Below, piece by piece: positions 12,915 to 24,033 of a stretch of DNA of 64,000 nt (its first letter is position 1; each line of letters starts with the position of its first letter). The position numbers and the translations under genes were made by a program. The stretch is from the NCBI GenBank assembly GCA_900491605.1, contig UESW01004425.1, positions 91,778-155,777 of the forward strand, read 5' to 3'. A model generated the notes under the pieces. It worked only from the letters and a program-made list of their open reading frames with translations. It was not told where the DNA came from and did not search any database. The stretch comes from Calamus simplicifolius. Its lineage: Eukaryota; Streptophyta; Magnoliopsida; Arecales; Arecaceae.

Positions 12915-13613
12915 GGTTACGTTTGATGCATCGTTAGGTAATCCTAAATGATAATATGAATTACCTACAAGATATTACTACTTGATAGATTACCAGTAAT
13001 GTTGATTACTGTGTTTGGTATACACAAGTAATGCTACAGTAATATTAATTATTATGTTGGTATGACAAACAGATTACCAGTCATGTAACATCAAATTTTT
13101 TAAATACTCCTAAATTAAATTTATTAAAAATTTATATATTATTATATATTTAATTTAAAAAATTATATTTATAAATGATAATGTATATATATATATATTC
13201 AAAGCGGTCGGTAAGGATGCCGGAGGCCACTGATCGAAAGAAGTTTCGCGGTATCTGAAGATAGCTGTGGGGCCGCTGAATGATTGAGATCCGCGATCCG
13301 ACTCGATGGAAGAGGGTGTGGCTTGGAACCTTCGACACAGAGGTTCTAGTGATGTCGGTAGAGAAGAAGGCGAGTAGGAAGCGATCAAAGAAAGAAGGAG
13401 CAATTTTGTTAAAAAAAATTATCAGATTACCACATCTCTGGTAATGTGGATAACCATCCCTTCCTAAGGTAATATGGATTACTTCAGAAGAGGTAATTCA
13501 AATTACCACTAAAGATAGATTGCTATTCAAAACATGTACCAAACATAATTATATAGTGGGCTCCATTTAAATTATCAGTAATCTGAATAGATTATCGGCT
13601 ATCAAACGCAACC
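12915..13613. mobile_element. PIF/Harbinger-like MITE with TTT target duplication
   Basis: The ends are inverted: the left begins ggttacgtttgatgc and the right, reversed, ggttgcgtttgatagc. The 3 bp ttt stands on both sides (12912-12914 and 13614-13616). Removing the element and one ttt leaves an unbroken unit of the surrounding 36-bp array, so the borders are secure. A 3-bp duplication and GG-starting TIRs with a GTTTG core suggest the PIF/Harbinger group, although that group usually prefers TTA or TAA. The two overlapping minus-strand frames near 13155-13403 match no transposase. Confidence 0.75.
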
Positions 13614-13967
13614 TTTAGATCAAGTGATTTCGATCATCGATCCTAGTTATTTAGATTGATTGATTTAGGTCATTAATCATAGATTTGAGGTCACTTGGTT
13701 TAGATCATTATTCATAGCTCTTTAAGTTAGTTGATTTAGGTTATTGGTCATAACTTTTCAAGCCTATTGATTTAGGTCATCAACCATAAATCTTCAGGTC
13801 AATCAAATTAGATCATTAATTATAGCTTTTTAAGTTAGCTAATATAGATCATTAGCCATAGCTCTTCAGGTTAGTTAATTTTGATCATTAGTCATAGCTC
13901 TTCAGACCTATTGATTTTGATCATTAGTCATAACTTCTTAGGTTGGCCAATTTAGATTATCAATCAT

Positions 13968-14471
13968 TAGGGATGATAATTTTTTCTGTTTGGCCGTTTA
14001 CTCGGTCGGTACCATTTCTAATGGGCTAGAGAATCTCAAGTCTAAATAGTTTAACGGTCAGGGATGGTACCCTCTGCCACGTCTTCGTTACTCATCCTCA
14101 TTTCCATTAGCTTTAATATAATATATTAAAATATATATTAATATATTAAAATTTTAAAATAAATAAAATATATATACTAACAAATCTAGTAAAACATGTT
14201 TGAATCTTTTTATTCTCTTTTTTCATGCAACCACTGAACATCAAAGCTAAAACTTTTTATTAATATTTTTTAAAATTTAATTGAATAATTTTATTTTTTT
14301 ATATAAACAGCCAAACGGGTATCCATTGGGTACCCATTTACCCGGTCGAGTATCTCTGTCCCCGTTCTTTTAACTATAATGGCTTAACGGGATGAAAAAT
14401 GGGAAGGTTTTCGCTAACGGGGACGAAAATCGGTAGAGGCCGCCTTGATCCTCGGACCGTTGCCATCCCTA
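13968..14471. mobile_element. hAT-like MITE (tagggatg ends)
   Basis: Begins tagggatgataatttt and ends ccgttgccatcccta, so the first and last eight bases are inverted copies. The flanking 8 bp are tcaatcat (13960-13967) and tcagtcat (14472-14479), a target duplication with one change. The interior is typical of this plant repeat class, with stretches such as gggtacccatttaccc. It interrupts the 36-bp array. The hAT assignment rests on the 8-bp duplication and the YAGGG-type ends. Confidence 0.75.
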
Positions 14472-14924
14472 TCAGTCATAACTCTTTGGGTCGGTTTATT
14501 TAGATCATCAACCATAGCTTTTCGGGTCAAACAATTTAAGTCATCACTTTAGGTTGGTCAATATAGGTCATCGATTATAGCTTTTCAAGTCTGTTGTTTT
14601 AGGCTATCAATTATACCTCTCCAGATTGATCGATTTAAATCATCAATTATAGCTCTTTAGAATAATCAATTAAGGTCATTAACCATAGCTATTTAGTTTG
14701 ATCAATTTAAGTCATCAACCATAACTCTTGGGGTCCTTAAGCTGGTCTACTCGCTTGCTTGGATAAGCTCCATTACTACTCTTGGCTTGCCTAAATTTGA
14801 CTCATGCCTACTTGAGCATTGCTTTCTTCTTACTATCTTTTCTTAGGCAGTATAACTGGATGCTTCTACTTGATTTTTACAAATGGAACCAATATATTGA
14901 CGTCCAAAATTGATCTTCTTATGC

Positions 14925-15115
14925 TAACAGAAAAATTAGACTATAGATTAAACCAGTAAAGTACTTCCTCTAGCCAATTAATGCTTACTTGTAAGAGAAA
15001 TAAAGAAAAGGAGCATTAAAAACCCCTAGAGTTTTTTCCAAAGAAAGTCTTCTGATGTTCAAATCAAATAAAGCAGACAAGAAAAGAATCTAAGGGCTGC
15101 AGGATAAGCTACTTA
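14925..15115. repeat. Right direct repeat flanking the tandem arrays
   Basis: Partner of 11690-11885. It is followed by ttttataggcatataaag near 15161, a possible TATA region, which would fit the U3-R part of an LTR. No pol sequence lies between the pair, so if this is an LTR element it is a large non-coding derivative. Confidence 0.5.
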
Positions 15116-15499
15116 ATACTATGCAAAGAGAGAGAATTTGTTTAATTCTAGGGTCTTGAGCTACTTTTATAGGCATATAAAGAAATTATGATTAGGGTTG
15201 GATTCTTGCATTGAATGGCTCTAAAAGGCATAATATTCGGATGAAGTGGCAACTATGAAGAAGTATTTTCTAAATAAATCGGTTGATTCATTCTCAAACT
15301 AGTTAGATGCTTGGTGAATAGAATCCTAATCAAAGAAGGATAGGTTAGCAGTTCTAAAGGAGGAAGTCTTTACTAATAAGATTCTCTTTCTTTCTAAGGA
15401 TGTCCACATGAGCACCCTGTAATGATCTCTAATTCTGCTACATGCCACCATTGCAAGACAGAATAACCAAACTAAACCAACTAAAAAGGATTTTGCTTC
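15116..15499. other. Intergenic, LINE target region
   Basis: No gene seen. The right edge carries aaagataaaccaa (15500-15512), the upstream copy of the LINE target duplication. Confidence 0.5.
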
Positions 15500-15671
15500 A
15501 AAGATAAACCAAATGACCTTTTAGTGAATCGTCCCTGTGGTGCTTTAAAAATCGTGAGCAGTGCGACTGGGTTTCTCATTTTCTGTGGTGCTTTGCGATT
15601 CGTGCATTGGCTTCTTCTTCCCCGATTTCCATCGCTTGCTACTGCTGTTTTCATCTATGCTTCGTCTGGTG

Positions 15672-17431
15672 ATGGCGTCTCCGTCTGTCAAGCATCCGGT
15701 GGGGGCTGATGCTCCAAGAACGCCGGCGTGCCATGGAGCCATGCCCGATCGAGCCACTTTGAGTGGGTTTCCCCCTCGCCGTCTCCGATGGTGGTCGCAG
15801 AGTTGAAGCGTCTTTTCCCGGAGATCATCCAAGTTCTCATGCGGCCACTGGAGGAGGAGATCGGTAGATGGAAGAATCTGGCCGTTATTGCTCGTAGTCT
15901 TGGCAATTGGGTTCCTCCGGAGGCCCTAGTTCGTGAGTTCCTCTGTGCCGGTGTCTCGGGAGAAATTGAAGTCGTCGCTCTGGCGCATCGTCATTATCTG
16001 TTCCGATTTGAAGACATTCGTGCTACGGAGCTTGTCCTCGGGCGTCCATGGATAATTAATGGCCAAGCTTTTGCTGTATCCGAGTGGCAGCCGGACTTCA
16101 TTCCTTTTGAGAGCTCGCTGCTTCAAGCTCTGCTTTGGGTCTGATTGCCACTGCTCCCCATCGAATTTTGGTCAGATGAGGCTCTTGCCTCAATCCTATC
16201 TGCTGTAGGAAGATTTTTGTACTCGAATGCATCGACCAAGGATCACAAGCGGGGCAATTTCGCTCGCGCATGTATCAGTGTCGACCTGGGTATGCCACTG
16301 CGTCCGGGTGCTCGGATTCAAGGTGCTGGTAATCCCTTTTGGTATAATTTTCATTTGAGAATATTGAAGGGATCTGTGCCTTCTATGGATCCTTGCATTT
16401 CTCTGGGACCTGTGGAGCTGCGCCTGATTCCTCATCTTCCTCCTTGAATCCTTGATTCGGCCCTTGGATGATAGCGGTGAGACGAAGGAAGGCCCCTGTG
16501 CAGCAGCAACCGGTGTCTCAGAAAGCCTCTACTCCGGTACATCTTCTTCCCCACCTCCGCTTTAACGGATGAATGGCAAACTCCCAAGAAAATAGCACAA
16601 AGGCACCTTAGGAATGGTTCGTAGGCCTTGTCTGCCATTGCTGTGGATCCCTCATCTCATTCTCCTGGGCCATCACCTCTGTTTGGTGTGCCAGAGTGCC
16701 GGATCCCTCCTTCTATGCCGGCGGATGATGTGAGATGAATGTGGAAGAGGATGGGAGCGCCGATAATCCAGCGAGCCGGTTTCCTTGCTGAATCCTCCTG
16801 TGCAGCCTGAAACCCCAGCGTGCCGGTTTCTTCAAAGCATGCCGGTTGGAGAGGAGGGAGGGCTAAGAAGGTTAAGTCTGATTGTTTGGTATCTGTCCCG
16901 GTGCTCTCAGGGAATCCTGATGTTTTAAGTTCCAGTCCTTTTAAGTTGGGGGGTCAGGTTTAGACTATTGAAGGTTGCCTTTCTGGGCTGTCGAAGCGGG
17001 CTCGGCCTGTTGAGCCTTTGTCGCAGCGGGTCCTGTCCAAGGCATCCAAAGGAAAAGGAAAAGCTACCCTCAGGGATAAGGACATTGTGAATGGATCCTT
17101 TGCTTTCTTGGCTTCGCTTGACTCCCCTAGGGGTATGCCTGGTCTTGTGGGGTCGAGGAAGCTAAAGTCCCATCGTAAAGATAACTTGGCCCTACAGTCT
17201 CCTGAAGAGTCAGCCCAGCCGTCTCGCTCGACTGGTACAGACCATGATGAGGCTGTGGCCCTTCTTAAGGCAGCCATCCAGAAGGATTGTCTTCTTGAGA
17301 TCATGGACCCGTCCAAGGTGGATGAGAGTACTGGCTATGGACCTGAGGGTCCCATGCTGCTTAATGATCACCTTGGCGAGAAGGTGATCGGGGACACTGT
17401 TGGGGTCCCTCTTCCTCTAATTCCTAAATGA
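15672..17431 (+). pseudogene. LINE ORF1 (DUF4283 gag-like), broken
   Basis: The start is placed at the atg at 15672 by comparison with the second LINE. The conserved domain reads VVAELKRLFPEII, WVPPEALVREF and RPWIINGQAF (15785-16080), then after a stop near 16142 continues with LPIEFW and RPGARIQGAG up to about 16330. The zinc-knuckle site at 16375-16413 reads CAFYGSLHFSGTC, where the second Cys of CX2CX3HX4C is Tyr, so zinc binding would be lost. Frame changes follow from about 16440 to 17000. The last 137 codons are open and end in TGA at 17429-17431, overlapping the ORF2 start. The protein would bind element RNA. Confidence 0.85.
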
Positions 17432-20400
17432 AGATTCTTGTTTGGAATGTTCGAGGGGCCCTGAAACCCTCATTTCATTCATCTTTTGGGAGGCTTCAGC
17501 AACTTCATAACCTTGACATCTGTATTTTGACGGAGACTCGTCTTTCGGGGGATAGTTTGTATCGCCTTCGGAGGCAGATTTCTAGATTATGGAATTATTA
17601 TGCTATTAACTCTGTTGGTCTTTCTGGAGGCATTTTGGTACTTTGGAGATCGGATAGAGTCCGTGTGGATGCCTTCCATGATTGTGGCCAGCATGTTGCT
17701 TTGGTTGTTTCGGAAGGGTCCTCTGCACCTTGGCTGCTTTCGGGAATTTATGCCAGCACTGAGTTTAGGGTGCGTCGAGTGCTTTGGGATGAGATCCAAT
17801 TGCTTCTTGGCCAGGGTTTTCCCTCCCTCATTGCTGGTGATTTGAACTGTATTGTAGGGGCCTCTGAGAAGCGAGGAGGCAGACAATTTGTTGCTTCCTC
17901 GGGCATTGTTGAGTTCAGGAACTTTATTGCCTCGGCATATCTTTTGGATTTGGGATTTACTGGACCCTAGTTCACCTGGTGCAATAATCGTCAGGGATCT
18001 GCTAGAGTCTGGGAGAGACTGGATAGGGCTTTGGCTTCTGCCAACTGGCTTCAACTCTTTCCTTCTGCTACTGTTACTCATTTTCCAAGAATAGGGTCGA
18101 CCATTGTCCTATCCTCATTTCTACTGATGTGCCTCTTCAGCGGTCTAGATAGTTTAAGTTCGAAAAGTTCTGGACCTTTTATTCTTCTACGAGACATTAT
18201 TTCTCAGGTCTGGCGGTTGCCGGTTAGAGGGAGTGCCGCTTACAGACTTTCTAGACGACTCCTTCTTGTCAGTCGTAGGCTCTCTAGCTGGAACAGGAGG
18301 GAGGTCGGAAATATTTTGAGGCAGGTTGAACAGGCGGAGTCTATTATCTCTTCTTTGCAAGACAAGGAGGATCAGCAGGGTTTTCTCCTCGATGCAGATC
18401 TGTCGACTCTCAGATCCACTTTAGCTGTCCACCATTCTCTGATGTTGCAGTAGGAAACTTATTGGAGGCAAAGGTCCCGTATTCAGTGGATTAAGGAGGG
18501 AGACCGTAATACGAGATTCTTTCATCAGACTACTTTGCGGCGCCGATCGGCGAATCACATCAGATGCATTGATGATGAGGAGGGCCATTCTGTTGAGGAT
18601 CCGCAGGCGATCAAGGATTAGTTTATTAACTACTTCCAGACCAGATGGACTGAGATGTCGGGGGTTGGGTTCCCAGTTTCTCCGGTTCTGCCTTCTTACA
18701 AGGTCTCAGATGTGGAGAATGACATTCTTATCAGGCCTCTTACTACAGAGGAGATTCGTCTCACTTTATGGGAGCTGGGTCCTGACAAGGCCCCGGGACC
18801 TGATGGGTATCCGCCCTTGTTCTTCCGTCATTATTGGGACATTGTTGGTCCGGATGTGGTCTCTGCTATCCAGTCTGTCTTTTTGGCCACTCATATGCCT
18901 TCTGACTGGAAGTGAACTCTTGTTACCTTGGTACCCAAACGTCCTGAGGCTTCCTCTCCTATGCATTACCGGCCCATTAGTCTATGCACCACTTTATACA
19001 AAATTTGTGCTGAATTTTAGCAACTCGGATGGCTTTGGTTATGCCTCGTCTTATCTCTCAGGAGCAGGGTGCTTTTCTTAGAGGGCGCAGTATCACGGAT
19101 AATGCCCTGTTGGCTCAGGAGTTTATGCATGACCTTCACCGAGCGTCGGGACGTCAGTGCCTCATGGCTATTAAGATTGATATGGAGAGGGCTTATGATA
19201 GGCTAAGGTGGGACTTTCTTTGCAGTACTCTTCATGAGTTTGGTTTTCATGAGGTTTTTGTCAACTGGGTGATGGAGTGTGTCCAGAGGCCGTCTTTCTC
19301 TCTTATGATTAATGGGGGTCGGACGGAGTTCTTCCACTCAGCGATGGGTCTAAGACAGGGATGTCCTCTTTCTCCATTCTTGTTTATTCTCTCTGCCGAT
19401 GCTCTATCCCGGGAGCTTTCTTTGGCGATGCAGACTTCAGACATTGACCCTTATGCTGCTGGCCCCCTTGGCCCTTCGCTGTCCCATTTACTTTTTGCTA
19501 ATGATTGTCTCCTGCTGGGGAGGGCTTCTACCAGCAATGCCTCCACCTTTGCCTCCATTCTTCACTCCTATTGTCGTACCTCGGGTCAGTGTGTCAATCT
19601 CAGCAAATGCTGATTTGTTTTAGTCCGAGGATGTCCCCTTCTGTGAAGAGGGCTATATCTCAGATTATGGGATTCCTACTCAGTCCGATCGGATGTCCTA
19701 TTTGGGGATTCCTATTTTTGGGAGACAGCCTCGGTGTTCAAATTTTAGTTATCTGGTGAGGCGGATCCATGATCGTCTGGATGGCTGGCAAGTGTCTGGT
19801 CTTTCTATGATGGCGCGGATTACCCTGATCCGTTCTGTGCTCTCGTCGATGCTTGCCTATCTATTATCTAACACCGCTATTCCGTTGGCTTGTCTGCGGA
19901 AGATTGAGAGATATTTTCGTGACTTTCTCTGGGCTTCGAGGCAGGATGGCCACGGTATTCATCTTATGGCTTGGGACACTGTCTGTTTGCCTTTGGCTGA
20001 GGGTGGTCTTGGTATCCAGTCGCTGCTTCTCAGAAGAGAGGCTCTGACAGCTAGGCATGCCTCCCGGTTCCTTCTTGATCCGAATTGCCTATGGAGTTTC
20101 TTTATGCACGCCAAGTACGGCAGCTGGAACTCTTCCACTATTTCTCAGGCTAATCGGGGGCATTCTTTTTATTGGAAAAAGGTTTGTCGATATGCTTCGA
20201 CTATCCTGGATTGTACCTCTTGGATGATCGGGGACGGTACTTCGGTGGATGCCATTCAGGATGCATAGATTGCTGACCTTCCTCTATCGCGGTGGCCCAC
20301 TTTTATCTGCCCTGATACTCCTCATGGTATGCGTGTCAGTGACTTTATATCCTTAGACTGCCCTTCCTGGTCGTATTCTCGGGTGGCAAGTTTCTGCGGG

Positions 20401-21478
20401 ACTGAGCTCTATCGGCGTATTCTTTCCATACCTCTATCTCTAGCTGCTAGTATAGATACCAGGATCTGGAGGAGATCATGCTTGTCTCGTGTTCCCATGA
20501 GGGACCTCCTCTCAATGTTCAAAACTTATCCTCAGGATTCGAGGGAGTGGGATTGGATTTGGCATCTGCCTGTTCACCCTAGAGTGAGACTTTTCATCTG
20601 GAAACTAGCTCAGGGTATTTTTCTACCTGCTCCCTTCTCTCGCATCGAGATTTGAGTATTCTGCCCACATGCCCGGTGTGTGGTACCGAGGAGGAAACGA
20701 TTGATCATGCTATATTCTATTGTGCCAGGGCTCGTCAGATTTGGCAACTCTCTAGTACTTATCCCTGGGTGGACAGTTCTGCCTCCCACCGTATTTCTTT
20801 CCTGAGACTGCTGAAGCGGGGATTGGGACGGATTACTCACCAGCGGGGCTCATTCTGGGCTTATATTGCTTATCAGATATGGCTTTCCTGGAATCAGATT
20901 GTGTTCTCATATATGGTTCATTCTCCTCGCAGGATCCTCAGGATGGCTACCTCCCTCTTTGCTGAGTACTCATCCCATCATGAGTCTTTTGATTTTGCGA
21001 ACCTTGGACATTGGGTTTCCCCTGCTGCTGCGGCAGCGAATCGGCGTACAGTTTTCATTTCTTGGGAGCCCCCTCCTCCAGGGTTTGTTAAAATTAACTT
21101 TGATGGGAGTGTCCGAGGCAGAAGTGTTAGATCAGCTTATATTATTCGTGATGCAGATGGTATGATGCTGGCGGCTGGAGGTTTTAGCCTTCTTGATCCC
21201 TTGGTACCTATGACTAAGCTCTATGCGGCTTGGACAGGTATATCCTATGCCATTCGGACCTTGGCGTCCGCAGGCTCATCATTGAAGGAAACTCCATTAT
21301 TTGTATTCGATGGATTCGACAACAGTATAGTTCCCACTTGCCTTCTATTCCTATCTTATATGATATCCGATCTATGATCTTAGAAGCTTCCAACATCCAG
21401 ATCCGCCATGTCTATCGTGAAGACAATGCTGTTGCGGACTGAATTGCGGCCAGGGTGGCTTCTCACTCTGGATATTGA
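17428..21478 (+). pseudogene. LINE ORF2 (endonuclease, RT, RNase H), broken
   Basis: Starts MKILVWNVRGALKPSF, the usual opening of plant LINE endonucleases. The endonuclease (17428-18130) includes ETRLSG and IAGDLNCIV; its end is out of frame. The reverse transcriptase spans about 18660-19900, with GPDKAPGPDGYPPLFFR, IDMERAYDRL and LRQGCPLSPFLF; its catalytic FADD is changed to FAND near 19496-19507. The zf-RVT segment at 20660-20760 contains CPVCGTEEETIDHAIFYC. RNase H (21080-21478) starts KINFDGSV and is frame-shifted. In-frame stops occur near 17968, 18451, 18618, 18913 and elsewhere. In a live element this enzyme nicks target DNA and copies the RNA in place. Confidence 0.92.
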
Positions 21479-21612
21479 AGATGGAGACCAGAAGACTACT
21501 GCCTCTGATTTTGTCACAGTTATTAGTTTCAGATGTAACGGATCCATCCCAACCTAGGATGGTGTGAATCACCGTCTGTACAAAAAAAAAAAAAACAAAA
21601 AAGATAAACCAA

Positions 21613-21900
21613 TCAAAAGCGGATCGACCTCAACATGAGGTAGCATCAATCACTAGGCTATTGCTCTAATAGTCAAATTATTATATTTGAGTAATTATTT
21701 TTATGTGTAGCAAAAGTTGCATTAGAATATCTTTATTTTAATTAAGAGTTGTAAGAAATTCATATTGAAAATCTAATAACATTTATTATAGTCGACAATG
21801 TGAGAAAAAAGCTCTAAAAATAAAAGCAAAAATCTTCTCTCTCTCAAATAGGAAGTGATATGGATGACAATGAAAATAGCTAAATTAAATAAATAAAAGA
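21613..21900. other. Spacer between LINE and minisatellite
   Basis: AT-rich, no coding signal. The left border of the following LTR may lie here, but no boundary could be fixed. Confidence 0.4.
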
Positions 21901-22565
21901 TGCCCTGGGCGGTCCCCGGTTCTGGGCGGCCCCGATCCTGGGCGGTCCCCGGTTCTAGGCGGCCCCCGATCCTGGGCGGCCCCCGGTTCTGGGCGGCCCC
22001 CAGTCTTGGGCGGCCCCCAATCCTGGGCGGCCCCGATCCTGGGCGGCCCCCGGTCCTGGGCGGCCCCCGATCCTGGGCGGCCCCCGGTCCTGGGCGGCCC
22101 CCAATCCCGGACGGCCCCCGATCCTGGGTGGCCCCCGGTTCTGGGCGGCCCCCGGTTCTGGGCGGCCCCCAGTCTTGGGCGGCCCCCAACCCTGGGCGGC
22201 CCCCGGTTCTGGGCGGCTCCCAGTCTTAGGCGGCCCCCGATCCTGGACGGCCCCCGGTCCTGGGCGGCCCCCAGTCTTGGGCGGCCCCCAATCCTGGGCG
22301 GCCTCCGATCCTGGGCGGCCCCCGGTCCTGGGCGGCCCCCAATCCTGGACGGCCCCCGATCCTGGGTGGCCCCCGGTTCTGGGCGGCCCCCGGTTCTGGG
22401 CGGCCCCCAGTCTTGGGCGGCCCCAACCCTGGGCGGCCCCCGGTTCTGGGCGGCTCCCAGTCTTAGGCGGCCCCCGATCCTGGGCGGCCCCCAATTCTGG
22501 GCAACCCAATCCTGGGCGACCCCCGGTCCTGGGCGGCCCCCAATCCTGGGCGGCCTCCAGAGCTT
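21901..22565. repeat. GC-rich minisatellite, 17-bp unit
   Basis: About 39 copies of a 17-bp unit, cccccggttctgggcgg, with variants at the ggttct positions (gatcct, agtctt, aatcct). A block of 14 units is itself duplicated: the rare variant ggctcccagtcttagg appears near 22215 and again near 22452, 237 bp apart. Because 17 is not a multiple of 3, three units give a 17-residue Pro/Gly/Arg period readable in all frames of both strands. The long open frames here are therefore an effect of the repeat and not genes. It probably belongs to the LTR of the gypsy element that follows. Confidence 0.9.
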
Positions 22566-23126
22566 AAGCGATCCCCCGGTTTAAGAACAACCCCCACGAT
22601 AAAATGATTAAAAAGAAATAAACCGTCACATCCGGAACAGAAATCGAGAGATGCCAAAATCATCATGCCTTAATTGGTTCGCATAAGACAAACCCCCTAA
22701 AGGGGACATTGAACCTCTATTTTAGAGCCAGATCCCTTTTCCCTCACCCTGACGTCTCCACTACCTCTGACATTCCTTTGGGATAATCAAGATCATCATG
22801 AAAAGGATTCCTTCATGAGCAAGTTTCTTAATATCCTTATTAAGAATTATCACTGGATAACCACGTAGTGCAAGATGAACGCCTGCCCTACACGTGGACG
22901 TCCACGATAATTAAAAATAAAAAGTCAAAAGAAAAGAAGGATAAAGGGGGAACGAGGGGAGGGGGGGGGAAATGATCTTCTTCTTCCAGAGAAAATGAAA
23001 AGAGAGATCTTAAGAAAATCCAAGACAAGAAAATCCGGTGATCCAGCATCAACAGATTGGCGCGCCAGGTAGGGGCAAGCTTATCGTCGGAGCAGTGAGA
23101 TACGCCTGTCCGACGGTTCCACAAAG

Positions 23127-23439
23127 ATGAGCTCCAGATCTCTGGAAGAAGATCCTACTGATTGGTCTGGGGGGCATCCTTCGCCCCCCAATGATGATCT
23201 CGCACCTCTTGGCCCCTCTCAGACGGTGAAGTCGACTCCTCCGGCTTCTTCCTCACCGCTACCGCCTCCGGTTATTCCCAGGACCAATTGCAAATTCTTA
23301 CTCAGCAGGTCCAGACTCTCGTGGGATGGTTCAGCGGTTGCAAGAACGACACTCTCAAGGGATTCCACAACAACTCGAGCGACTCTATCGCCCCTAGGTC
23401 GGCTACTCCTGTTAGCCGACAGTCAGCTCGGGGGAGATC
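23127..23439 (+). pseudogene. Gypsy gag N-terminal fragment, truncated by gap
   Basis: Opens at the atg at 23127 with a Ser/Pro-rich, low-complexity segment (MSSRSLEEDPTDWSGG). Near 23280 the likely frame changes: in another frame the sequence reads QLQILTQQVQTLVG, corresponding to the coiled-coil segment QFNMLVQQVQALA of the complete gypsy gag at about 43895-43950. A stop lies in that frame near 23395. Only the first hundred or so residues are present. Confidence 0.55.
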
Positions 23440-24033
23440 NNNNNNNNNNNNNNNNNNNNNNNNNNNNNNNNNNNNNNNNNNNNNNNNNNNNNNNNNNNNN
23501 NNNNNNNNNNNNNNNNNNNNNNNNNNNNNNNNNNNNNNNNNNNNNNNNNNNNNNNNNNNNNNNNNNNNNNNNNNNNNNNNNNNNNNNNNNNNNNNNNNNN
23601 NNNNNNNNNNNNNNNNNNNNNNNNNNNNNNNNNNNNNNNNNNNNNNNNNNNNNNNNNNNNNNNNNNNNNNNNNNNNNNNNNNNNNNNNNNNNNNNNNNNN
23701 NNNNNNNNNNNNNNNNNNNNNNNNNNNNNNNNNNNNNNNNNNNNNNNNNNNNNNNNNNNNNNNNNNNNNNNNNNNNNNNNNNNNNNNNNNNNNNNNNNNN
23801 NNNNNNNNNNNNNNNNNNNNNNNNNNNNNNNNNNNNNNNNNNNNNNNNNNNNNNNNNNNNNNNNNNNNNNNNNNNNNNNNNNNNNNNNNNNNNNNNNNNN
23901 NNNNNNNNNNNNNNNNNNNNNNNNNNNNNNNNNNNNNNNNNNNNNNNNNNNNNNNNNNNNNNNNNNNNNNNNNNNNNNNNNNNNNNNNNNNNNNNNNNNN
24001 NNNNNNNNNNNNNNNNNNNNNNNNNNNNNNNNN
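23440..24033. other. Assembly gap (594 N)
   Basis: Run of undetermined bases. Frames shown across it are not real. Confidence 1.

Larger units (their letters stand above)
12266..14735. repeat. Tandem array, 36-bp unit, split in three
   Basis: A unit of about 36 bp resembling gatttaggtcatcgaccat followed by agctcttcaggttgact repeats roughly 35 times. The tagctc or aactct marker falls at about 12514, 12550, 12586, 12622, 12658, 12692, 12728, 12763 and 12799. The array is broken at 12915-13613 and at 13968-14471 by two transposons; removing them restores the repeat phase. Non-coding and well diverged, so it is old. Confidence 0.85.
15513..21599 (+). mobile_element. Full-length L1-type LINE with RNase H
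   Basis: A 6.1-kb non-LTR retrotransposon with two reading frames and a poly(A) tail (21582-21599), bounded by a perfect 13-bp duplication aaagataaaccaa (15500-15512 and 21600-21612). ORF1 is the DUF4283-type gag of plant LINEs. ORF2 has an AP-like endonuclease, reverse transcriptase, a Cys/His zf-RVT segment and a C-terminal RNase H. Both frames carry stops and frameshifts, so it cannot move by itself. A second copy lies at 53290-59475 and a truncated one at 62675-63095. The clean duplication shows the whole element arrived in one event. Confidence 0.93.
21901..23439 (+). mobile_element. 5' part of a Ty3/gypsy retrotransposon, cut by gap
   Basis: The LTR appears to end in ...catcaaca at 23054. 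It is followed directly by gattggcgcgccaggtagg, a primer-binding-site-like sequence of the same form as in the complete gypsy element at 43680. A gag start lies at 23127. The left LTR border is not determined; the minisatellite probably lies inside the LTR. The rest of the element is not in the sequence, because N begins at 23440 and nothing retroviral-like is seen after the gap. Confidence 0.65.

Noticed and set aside
13155..13403. Overlapping minus-strand frames inside the PIF-like element
   Set aside because: No transposase motif (no DDE-like or Myb-like segment), and too short.
21955..22584. Long Pro/Gly-rich open frames on both strands
   Set aside because: They come from the 17-bp minisatellite, which stays open in all frames; no start context, splice site or domain supports a gene.
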